A stretch of 64,000 bases of DNA from the NCBI RefSeq assembly GCF_008386505.1, contig NZ_VUNZ01000001.1:558001-622000 (forward strand), read 5' to 3'. The notes under the pieces are model-generated. The model was not told where the DNA came from, did no database searches, and worked only from the letters and a program-made list of their open reading frames with translations. This DNA comes from Chryseobacterium sediminis. GTDB lineage: Bacteria > Bacteroidota > Bacteroidia > Flavobacteriales > Weeksellaceae. Shown here one piece after another: positions 27,493 to 33,564 of the stretch. Each line of letters begins with the position of its first letter. Positions within the stretch are counted from its first letter, which is position 1. Both the position numbers and the translations under genes were made by a program.

Positions 27493-27648
27493 ATGAAAAA
27501 TTTAAAGAAAATCTCTAAGGAGGAATTGAGAAGTATTAATGGGGGTCAAAAGGTATGTTTACCAGGACAAAGAGAAATGCATTGCCCTAATAGCCCAATA
27601 CCTCAATGCTATTGGCAAGAAAATACAATGGAATGTCCAGATTTTTAA
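27493..27648 (+). CDS. Bacteriocin-like double-glycine leader peptide
   Basis: A 51-residue peptide. The leader MKNLKKISKEELRSINGG ends in Gly-Gly with the ELxxINGG pattern recognised by C39 peptidase/ABC exporters. The 33-residue remainder (starting QKVCLPGQ) holds four cysteines, enough for two disulfides or for modification. It has its own TATATTTG -7 element and a terminator 5 bp after the stop. No exporter or maturase gene is nearby, so processing would be done from elsewhere in the genome. Similar orphan leaders are common in Chryseobacterium; activity is unproven. Confidence 0.75.
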   Translation: MKNLKKISKEELRSINGGQKVCLPGQREMHCPNSPIPQCYWQENTMECPDF

Positions 27649-27652
27649 AATA

Positions 27653-27680
27653 CAATCCCTCGTCAAGAGGGATTTTTTAT
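27653..27680 (+). terminator. Terminator of GG-leader gene
   Basis: Stem AATCCCTC / GAGGGATT, loop GTCAA, then a T-run. Confidence 0.85.
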
Positions 27681-27889
27681 TGAGGGGTATTCAAAATTTA
27701 TAAATCAAAATTTTCCGGTTTTTTCCTGTGTGGTTGATTTCTATTTTTCACAAGCTTTACATTTATGATTTATGAAATGATTTCTATTCTTTCAGCGTTT
27801 CAAATTTTCATAAAATAAAAATCACAAAATAGTTGCATATATTATTTAAATACTTACTTTTGTACCCGCTTCGTAATTAAAGAAGATAC

Positions 27890-27963
27890 GGGGGATTGGC
27901 GCAGTTGGCTAGCGCGTTTGACTGGCAGTCAAAAGGTCACGGGTTCGAATCCCGTATTCTCCA
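27890..27963 (+). tRNA. tRNA-Ala (anticodon GGC)
   Basis: A full cloverleaf can be drawn. The acceptor is GGGGGAT / ATTCTCC with the G3:U70 pair that marks alanine tRNAs. The D-arm is GCGC...GCGC, the anticodon arm TTTGA-CTGGCAG-TCAAA has GGC at 34-36, and the T-arm is ACGGG-TTCGAAT-CCCGT. The discriminator is A; CCA is not encoded. The 3' 46 nt plus one following base are repeated at 31324, marking an integration site. Confidence 0.93.
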
Positions 27964-27964
27964 C
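27918..27964 (+). repeat. attL: 47-bp direct repeat in tRNA-Ala 3' part
   Basis: Left copy of an exact 47-bp repeat (other copy 31324-31370). It runs from the anticodon stem to one base past the tRNA end. This is the usual crossover region for tyrosine integrases. Confidence 0.92.
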
Positions 27965-28015
27965 TACAGGAAATCCTTTTTCACAAAGGATTTGAGATAT
28001 TTAGACTTTTTGGAA

Positions 28016-28055
28016 GCGTATTAATCAGTAACAAAAATAGTAACAATTAATACGC
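28016..28055. repeat. 10-bp inverted repeat upstream of integrase remnant
   Basis: GCGTATTAAT (28016-28025) and ATTAATACGC (28046-28055) are perfect inverses. The loop contains two direct copies of AGTAACA. Their place between attL and the integrase remnant fits arm-type recombinase sites or an operator. Confidence 0.6.
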
Positions 28056-28075
28056 ATGAAAAATTTAAACTTCGG

Positions 28076-28273
28076 ATGCAAAAGATCCGACTTTCTAGTT
28101 ACCAATTCAAAGATGATTGGTCTATTCAATACCGTTTTTACGAGCCAAATAGAAAAAACCCATTTACTTACCGTCGAAGACTAAACCGATTCAAGGGCGA
28201 AAATATGTAGCTTAATATAATTGATCTTAAGGAAATCACGAACAAAAAGCACGAAATCAGTAAAGACTGGTAG
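28076..28273 (+). pseudogene. Decayed tyrosine integrase, N-terminal fragment
   Basis: From ATG 28076 the frame reads MQKIRLSSYQFKDDWSIQYR then FYEPNRKNPFTYRRRLNRFK, TAG at 28208, and the same frame goes on LNIIDLKEITNKKHEISKDW to TAG at 28271. The W-S-I-Q-Y-R-F-Y-E-P pattern resembles the beta-sheet arm-binding domain at the start of Bacteroidota phage-type integrases. The core-binding and catalytic domains are absent. Its place next to attL supports this identification. Family recognition is by pattern only. Confidence 0.5.
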
Positions 28274-28330
28274 AAAAGATAAGTAAAAACAAACCATGGA
28301 GTATGGCGGTCTCTTATTGGAGACTTTTGC

Positions 28331-28338
28331 TATATTTG
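28331..28338 (+). promoter_or_regulatory. Candidate -7 element of HEPN-like gene
   Basis: TATATTTG, 15 bp before ATG 28354. It falls downstream of the alternative ATG at 28303, so it argues for the later start. Confidence 0.4.
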
Positions 28339-28353
28339 GAAAAACGAACAACT

Positions 28354-29145
28354 ATGACTTTTGGAAATAAATTATATCGAGTAGTAAGAGAATCAAGACT
28401 TTTAATGTTTGACATTGGAGAAAGGATCGCGCTATCAAGGACTGCATTTACGTACTATCGTGATAATATCAGTGTTGCAAGCAATGACTCTGTGATAACA
28501 GTAAGAACGCCAATTGGTTTACATCCGAATGATGAAGTAATGGAGTCGGAATATAAGTACCAACAGAGTCAATTAAAATATACTCTAAATAAATTATGTA
28601 TTGATGAGTTGCCTATTGATGGATTGTATAAAATGGTTACGATGGTTGAAGGTATATTAATACAGGTCTTGGATGAAATACTTCAAAAATATCCTTCAAA
28701 AGTTGGAAGCAAAATTAAAGTTGATGCTGGAGTCATAATTGAATCACAATCTTTAGAAGAATTAAAAAGATATTTATTCAAAAGAATAATTAATGATATT
28801 ACGTACAAGTCGCCGGAGGATTTCGCGAAAGAATTTAAGGATTTCACAGGTATTGACCTTGGTAAATTCGCAATGTATAATAATTATATTGAATTAAAAG
28901 CCACAAGAGATTTGTATATGCATAATAATGGAATTGTTAATGAAATATATCTTCGTAAAGCAAAGGGGCTTGGAAGGGCTTTGGAAAATGAAAAAGTAGT
29001 ATGCGATTATGATTACTTTCTAAAATGTTATGAAGTATGCCTGCAACTAGTAGAATTCATCGTAGACGAACTAAACACTATTTGGGAAAGTAGTGAATAT
29101 CTCGAGTGGAAAGCAAGGGTAGTGGAAAAATTCATAAATAAATAA
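28354..29145 (+). CDS. HEPN-like protein of the island, function unknown
   Basis: 263 residues from ATG 28354; an ATG at 28303 would add 17 residues but lies before a good -7 element. The protein is largely helical. Near residues 185-190 it has RDLYMH, an R-x4-H motif inside KATRDLYMHNNGIVNEIYLRKA, typical of HEPN ribonuclease domains, where Arg and His form the active site. An extended N-terminal region (DSVITVRTPIGLHPND) is unlike known HEPN toxins. HEPN proteins act as toxins or defence RNases. Enzymatic activity here is inferred from one motif; some HEPN families only bind. Confidence 0.55.
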   Translation: MTFGNKLYRVVRESRLLMFDIGERIALSRTAFTYYRDNISVASNDSVITVRTPIGLHPNDEVMESEYKYQQSQLKYTLNKLCIDELPIDGLYKMVTMVEGILIQVLDEILQKYPSKVGSKIKVDAGVIIESQSLEELKRYLFKRIINDITYKSPEDFAKEFKDFTGIDLGKFAMYNNYIELKATRDLYMHNNGIVNEIYLRKAKGLGRALENEKVVCDYDYFLKCYEVCLQLVEFIVDELNTIWESSEYLEWKARVVEKFINK

Positions 29146-29237
29146 TCTTCGGATTGCTATCCATTCTTACAAAATATCTATAGTGAATTCTAAAAATAAT
29201 GAAGACACAAATTACACCTCCTAAATTATAGAACAAG

Positions 29238-29265
29238 AAAGCCCCGGATGTCGGGGCTTTTTTAT
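29238..29265. terminator. Terminator between HEPN-like gene and Xre-ImmA gene
   Basis: Stem AAGCCCC / GGGGCTT, loop GGATGTC, with T-runs on both sides. It serves the convergent genes. Confidence 0.8.
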
Positions 29266-30326
29266 TATCTTACTATTTTAAGCGTAAATGGCTGATCGAA
29301 GTAAAAGATTTTCCTTAAAACATCGATCGGTAAAGAAAATGCTTTTGATAAATCTTCATAGCTATACTCAAGATCGTTTTTAATAAGGTAGAAAGCATCA
29401 TTAAAATACTTTGGTTTATCAATATACACTGGACCTTCTTCGTTTTTGCTTTGTCCTGTTCTGCTCATTTCAATAGAAAAAAATCTGTATCGATCCTTAT
29501 CAATATAACCTAGATCTTTTGCTCTTCTAATAATTGAAGCCATACTTGTAAGCCAGTACTGCTTCAATGGTAAAAGATCAGCCATTCTTAAATACTGCAA
29601 TGACCGACCTATTTCATCTTCTGGCATTAAAAATTCACTAGTGAAAATTTCTGTTTCTCCTTCTCTACATTTTTCATCTCTATAAGTTGAAATGGCATAG
29701 TTATTTTCATTATGCATTAGGATATGACCTAATTCATGAATTAAAGTTCGTCTTTTTCGATCGTTTGGAAAATTTTTATTGACTATAATAACTGGATATC
29801 CTTTGTCTGTTATAAATGATATTCCGTCAAACTTATCTATAGTGTCAATTTCATAAACTATAACACCAGCATTCTCCAACAAGGAGAACACATCTCGTAC
29901 AGGTTCGTCCGATTTAAGTCCTAAAATTTTCCTAGTGTAATTTGCAATATATTTTGGAGTAAAGCCTTCTTCAACATTTAGCGGTTGCAACCTAAACTCA
30001 GGCCATTCTATCAATGTTGCCATTTGATCGACAACATATCCAATGATCTTACATTGAGATTCAAAAAGAGAAATGGATGATTTCAGAACTGTTGCTTTTT
30101 TTCTATAATGAGCATGCTCTAAATTATTATAAATTCTCTTTGTGAAAAATTCTTCAGGAAAATCCAAATACGTAATTATACGTTGTTGAACTTGTTCTGA
30201 GAGTACACTTAAACCCTTCTCAAATTTCGATAAATTTGACTGGGATAAACCAGGGATTGCATTAGATAACTCTGTCTGCGTCAGAGATCTAAATTCTCTA
30301 GCAAAAGTTAACTGTTTATGATTCAT
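29265..30326 (-). CDS. Xre-ImmA fusion: HTH repressor with Zn-peptidase domain
   Basis: A 353-residue protein. Residues 5-60 are an Xre/Cro helix-turn-helix (EFRSLTQTELSNAIPGLSQS, NLSKFEKGLSVL). Residues about 185-250 are an ImmA/IrrE metallopeptidase with the zinc motif HELGH (197-201) in RRTLIHELGHILMHNENN, and a third-ligand candidate in the E-T-E-I-F-T-S-E-F helix (COG2856 type). The C-terminus has another helical part. This fusion is known as the regulatory half (antitoxin-like) of COG2856 toxin-antitoxin loci and of phage-type switches. It is translated after the 30366-31007 gene with a 39-bp gap. Confidence 0.85.
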   Translation of the reverse strand: MNHKQLTFAREFRSLTQTELSNAIPGLSQSNLSKFEKGLSVLSEQVQQRIITYLDFPEEFFTKRIYNNLEHAHYRKKATVLKSSISLFESQCKIIGYVVDQMATLIEWPEFRLQPLNVEEGFTPKYIANYTRKILGLKSDEPVRDVFSLLENAGVIVYEIDTIDKFDGISFITDKGYPVIIVNKNFPNDRKRRTLIHELGHILMHNENNYAISTYRDEKCREGETEIFTSEFLMPEDEIGRSLQYLRMADLLPLKQYWLTSMASIIRRAKDLGYIDKDRYRFFSIEMSRTGQSKNEEGPVYIDKPKYFNDAFYLIKNDLEYSYEDLSKAFSLPIDVLRKIFYFDQPFTLKIVR

Positions 30327-30365
30327 TTTATACTATTTGGATAAGAAGTAGATGAAGTTCCACTC

Positions 30366-31007
30366 TTAATTACTTTTTTTGATTCGAGGTTTGTTTTCCT
30401 CTCGAAGTTGCGGCTTATTAATTTCTTTCGGCTGAGTTAAAGGAATTGTAATTTCAGATTGATGAATAGCAAATCTAATGACACCTTCGTCAAGGTAAAT
30501 CAATTGGGGGTCTACTATTTGATTAAGACGATCTTTTTTATAGCCAAAAAATAATATAGGTTCATCCTGATAATCGCTATCTTCCATCGCAAATAAGCTT
30601 AACGTTTGCTTCTGATTGCTGATGTTCTGAACGTTTTTCGTCTTAATGTTCATTGGCTTTCCCGTATTAGAAAACTTTTTGAACAAAATAATATATCCTT
30701 TTGCTCTCAAAGTTATTCTAAAATACTTTCCAAATGATGCTTGTAGTTTAAAGCGGGAAAAAAGCTCTTCTGCAAAACAACTTTGAAGAATGTTTGGTTC
30801 TAAATTTCCAGATCTTGCTTCAGGTTTAAATTGCTTTAATGCATCGTTTGTTCTCTCTCTTGCAATCTGAAATACTTCAAAAAGCATAGGTAAAATATCT
30901 TTTAAATCATACCTACAGCCATCATAATTTGCAAGCCTCCTTTTGCCTTGCATGTGTCTCGAAGAATTGTTATCTTCGCTCTCTAAAAAATAAGGATTTA
31001 CATTCAT
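30366..31007 (-). CDS. Unknown island protein partnered with Xre-ImmA
   Basis: 213 residues, no signal peptide or membrane helix. Visible parts: an N-terminal basic stretch (SSRHMQGKRRLANYDGCRYD), a helix (LKDILPMLFEVFQIARERTN), a beta-rich middle (YFRITLRAKGYIILFKKFSN; LFAMEDSDYQDEPILFFGYK) and a charged Lys/Pro/Glu tail. I recognise no family. It is the first gene of the transcript that includes the Xre-ImmA gene, and its promoter carries repeats fit for that repressor. By analogy with COG2856 loci it could be the toxin or effector, but this is inference. Confidence 0.6.
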   Translation of the reverse strand: MNVNPYFLESEDNNSSRHMQGKRRLANYDGCRYDLKDILPMLFEVFQIARERTNDALKQFKPEARSGNLEPNILQSCFAEELFSRFKLQASFGKYFRITLRAKGYIILFKKFSNTGKPMNIKTKNVQNISNQKQTLSLFAMEDSDYQDEPILFFGYKKDRLNQIVDPQLIYLDEGVIRFAIHQSEITIPLTQPKEINKPQLREENKPRIKKSN

Positions 31008-31323
31008 AACGTTTATTCTTTTAACTATCTCTGTTGCCGCAGAGATATTTTTATTTCTACAAATATATAAAATAACATATAATGTTGTATATAATTTTAT
31101 GTAAAATGTTGTATTTTTTTAAAAGTGACGCAAGGGGCTTTTAAAACTATTTTGCTTTACGAAGGTTAGTTTTTTTTATATAGGAAATTATCAATATTTT
31201 AGCAGTGTAAAATCGTGTACTCGATCGTGTACTAAGCTATCAAAAGGTTAAAATATTCGTCTTTTTTGAATTATTTAACTCATTGATAATTAGATTAATT
31301 AATAAATAGAGGAAAGTGGATTA
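31008..31323 (-). promoter_or_regulatory. Control region of the island two-gene unit
   Basis: On the minus strand a TATATTTG -7 element (plus 31060-31067) precedes the 30366-31007 gene. Around its expected -35 region are direct repeats AATGTTGTAT (plus 31081-31090 and 31105-31114) and an AACAT/ATGTT inverted pair (31074-31086). In the leader, ATCTCTG / CAGAGAT (31026-31045) forms a hairpin about 19 nt before the start. The rest, to attR, is AT-rich with no gene. Confidence 0.5.
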
Positions 31324-31370
31324 TTGACTGGCAGTCAAAAGGTCACGGGTTCGAATCCCGTATTCTCCAC
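31324..31370 (+). repeat. attR: 47-bp copy of tRNA-Ala 3' part
   Basis: Exact copy of 27918-27964. The 5' half of a tRNA is missing here, so this is an attachment-site remnant rather than a second tRNA gene. Confidence 0.92.
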
Positions 31371-31601
31371 ATTGTGTAACTGATAAAGTCTTCAGAATAC
31401 ACTAAAAGATTGATAAATCCTGCAAAAATTAAATTGCAGGATTTTTTTATTTCCCAACCAGCAAAATTTTCAAATAAACTACTAGTTTATCGTAAGATCG
31501 TGGCAATTTTAGCTTTAAAAATGAGTATTATTGTAAGAAAATTAATATTCTGCAATATGTATGAGTTTTAATAAAATATTATTAATCAGCTAAAATTAAA
31601 A

Positions 31602-31844
31602 ATGATACTCAAAATATTAGCATTCGGAATAACGAAAGATATTTTCGGAACCTCAGAAAAAGAAATAGAAATAGATGAAGGTGCCGATGTTAAAGCACTG
31701 AAAACACTTCTGGAAAAAGATTTCCCGGAACTGAAAAAATTGAAATCCTATTTTATTGCCGTTGATGATGAATATGCAGAAGACAGCCAGATTGTAACGG
31801 TTTCTAACGAAATAGCAATAATCCCTCCGGTAAGCGGTGGATAA
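31602..31844 (+). CDS. moaD: Molybdopterin synthase sulfur carrier subunit
   Basis: An 80-residue ubiquitin-like MoaD/ThiS protein. It has the beta-grasp start ILKILAFGITKDIFG and the C-terminal double glycine VSGG that MoeB adenylates and that then carries sulfur for dithiolene formation. moaE follows 5 bp later, so together they encode molybdopterin synthase. The gene could be confused with ThiS, but the MoaE neighbour settles it. It begins the plus-strand molybdenum-cofactor unit, about 230 bp after the island's right end. Confidence 0.9.
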   Translation: MILKILAFGITKDIFGTSEKEIEIDEGADVKALKTLLEKDFPELKKLKSYFIAVDDEYAEDSQIVTVSNEIAIIPPVSGG

Positions 31845-31849
31845 CAGAT

Positions 31850-32266
31850 ATGATTGATATAAAAATAACAGAGAACCCACTGGATATCTCGGAATGTTTT
31901 ACCCTTGCTTCCGATCCGGCATGTGGAGGAATTGCATCATTTATAGGAACAGTACGAAATCATACTAAAGACAAAACTGTCACCAGGTTGGAATATGAGT
32001 GCTATGAATCTATGGCCGTTAAGGAGATGCGAAAAATTGCAGATCAAGCTATTTCTTTATTTTCAGTAAAAAATATTGTCATTCACCACCGTACCGGGAT
32101 TTTGTTTCCAGGAGATATTGCAGTGATTATAGTTGTAAGTGATGGACATAGAAATGCTGTTTTCGATGCGTGCAGTTACATTATTGAGACGATCAAACAA
32201 ACTGTTCCTATCTGGAAAAAAGAAATATTGGAAAACGGAGAAGAATGGGTTTCTGCACATCCCTGA
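31850..32266 (+). CDS. moaE: Molybdopterin synthase catalytic subunit
   Basis: A 138-residue MoaE. It converts cyclic pyranopterin monophosphate to molybdopterin together with MoaD. Family sequence is clear: GGIASFIGTVRNHTKDKTV (about 24-42), YECYESMAVKEM, HRTGILFPGDIAVIIVVSDGH and the C-terminal catalytic region PIWKKEILENGEEWV with the active-site lysines. It lies 5 bp after moaD and 46 bp before fdhD. Confidence 0.93.
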   Translation: MIDIKITENPLDISECFTLASDPACGGIASFIGTVRNHTKDKTVTRLEYECYESMAVKEMRKIADQAISLFSVKNIVIHHRTGILFPGDIAVIIVVSDGHRNAVFDACSYIIETIKQTVPIWKKEILENGEEWVSAHP

Positions 32267-32312
32267 TTTGAGGAATAAAATTTTGTACCTTTACTAGACC
32301 AGTTATTAAATC

Positions 32313-33188
32313 ATGAAAGCCGATCTGTTATCCAATAAGTCAGTCAAGCAGATAGAAATTGTCAAAATCAATGGAAACAGCAGTTTTCCCTTTACAGATG
32401 ATATTTCTATAGAAGAACCTTTGGAAATAAGGGTTTCATATCTTGTTGGAGATCAAAAAGAATCTAAAAATATATCCGTAACCATGCGGACTCCCGGAAA
32501 CGATGCGGAGCTGGCAGCAGGTTTTTTATTTACGGAAGGAATCATTTCCAGTCGGAATCAAATTAAAAATATATATTACCCGGAATTACAATGTTCCAGA
32601 AACAGTGACAATGTTGTGATTGTTGAGCTTATTGATAATTTTGCTCCTGAACTCAAGAAAACAGACCGAAACTTTTATACAACTTCCAGTTGTGGTGTGT
32701 GTGGAAAAGGCTCTATAGAATCTATACGTACTGTAAGCCCTTTTCTTCATCATAAAAAAGAAAACACAGTTGTTTCTCTTGAAATGATTTATCAATTATC
32801 TGAAAAACTACGCTCTTTTCAGAATAATTTCAGTGTTACAGGAGGTATTCATGCTTCCGGTATTTTTAATTTGGAAGGCAGTCTTCTTGCCTTACGGGAA
32901 GATGTTGGAAGACATAATGCATTGGATAAGCTTATAGGCTATGCGTTATCTGCAGATATGCTTCCTCTCACAGATAAAATTCTGGTTTTAAGCGGAAGGG
33001 CCAGTTTTGAACTTATTCAGAAAGCGGCTATGGCAGGAATCACCATTGTTGCAGCAATAGGAGCGCCTTCCAGTCTGGCAGTAGATCTTGCAAAAGAATT
33101 TGATATCACTTTATTAGGCTTTCTCCGGGATAACCGTTTTAATATTTACCATCACGGAAGCCATTTTAAAATTGAAAATTTATTATGA
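32313..33188 (+). CDS. fdhD: Formate dehydrogenase sulfurtransferase/accessory protein FdhD
   Basis: A 291-residue FdhD. It passes sulfur from a cysteine desulfurase to the bis-MGD cofactor of formate-dehydrogenase-type enzymes. The functional cysteines sit in TTSSCGVCGKGSIE (about 124-137), and the cofactor-binding fold shows in SGGIHASGIF-like VTGGIHASGIF and REDVGRHNALDKLIG. Its stop overlaps the next gene start by 4 bp (ATGA). A probable client, the FdhF/YdeP-like oxidoreductase, lies two genes downstream. Confidence 0.92.
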   Translation: MKADLLSNKSVKQIEIVKINGNSSFPFTDDISIEEPLEIRVSYLVGDQKESKNISVTMRTPGNDAELAAGFLFTEGIISSRNQIKNIYYPELQCSRNSDNVVIVELIDNFAPELKKTDRNFYTTSSCGVCGKGSIESIRTVSPFLHHKKENTVVSLEMIYQLSEKLRSFQNNFSVTGGIHASGIFNLEGSLLALREDVGRHNALDKLIGYALSADMLPLTDKILVLSGRASFELIQKAAMAGITIVAAIGAPSSLAVDLAKEFDITLLGFLRDNRFNIYHHGSHFKIENLL

Positions 33189-33535
33189 AAATAAGAATTA
33201 AAGACAATTCAGTAAGATTTCGTCTTACACAGTCTGAGGTTGCAGAATTAGGGAAGAACGGAGCTATCTCAAGCTTCACAGAATTTATAGACCGTCCGTT
33301 TATTTATACTATTGAAAGAACTGATGATACAGAACTTTCTGCAGCTTTTATCGAAAATAAAATAGTTCTGAAAATGCCAGAAACAATGATCACAGAATGG
33401 ATTTCTACAGACAGAGTAGGCTTTGAAGGACTATCCGGACTGGTGAAAATTTTAATAGAAAAGGATTTTGTATGCATTGATAATACATTGGAAGATCAAA
33501 GCGACAATTATCCTAATCCAAGCCTGAAATGCTAA
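33185..33535 (+). CDS. Small conserved protein between fdhD and oxidoreductase (DUF7009-like)
   Basis: A 116-residue soluble protein: MKIRIKDNSVRFRLTQSEVA, then EFIDRPFIYTIERTDDTELS and ITEWISTDRVGFEGLS, ending in LIEKDFVCIDNTLEDQSDNYPNP. I recall small proteins of this kind beside fdhD in Bacteroidota (DUF7009) but know no experimental role. ATGA overlap with fdhD and 29 bp to the oxidoreductase gene suggest an accessory function in assembly or insertion of the molybdenum cofactor. Confidence 0.65.
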   Translation: MKIRIKDNSVRFRLTQSEVAELGKNGAISSFTEFIDRPFIYTIERTDDTELSAAFIENKIVLKMPETMITEWISTDRVGFEGLSGLVKILIEKDFVCIDNTLEDQSDNYPNPSLKC

Positions 33536-33564
33536 TATTTCATTTTTTTTAAAATTAAAAAATT

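Larger units (their letters stand above)
27918..31370 (+). mobile_element. Small integrated genomic island at tRNA-Ala
   Basis: About 3.4 kb bounded by exact 47-bp copies of the tRNA-Ala 3' end. Inside are a decayed integrase start beside attL, a HEPN-like protein, and a two-gene unit with an Xre-ImmA metallopeptidase and an unknown protein. No intact integrase, replication or transfer gene remains, so the island is probably fixed or mobilised in trans. It interrupts an otherwise ordinary chromosomal stretch between the GG-leader gene and the molybdenum-cofactor genes. Confidence 0.85.

Noticed and set aside
31324..31370. Second tRNA-Ala gene
   Set aside because: Only the anticodon stem to 3' end is present; the acceptor 5' strand and D-arm are missing. 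It is the attR copy.
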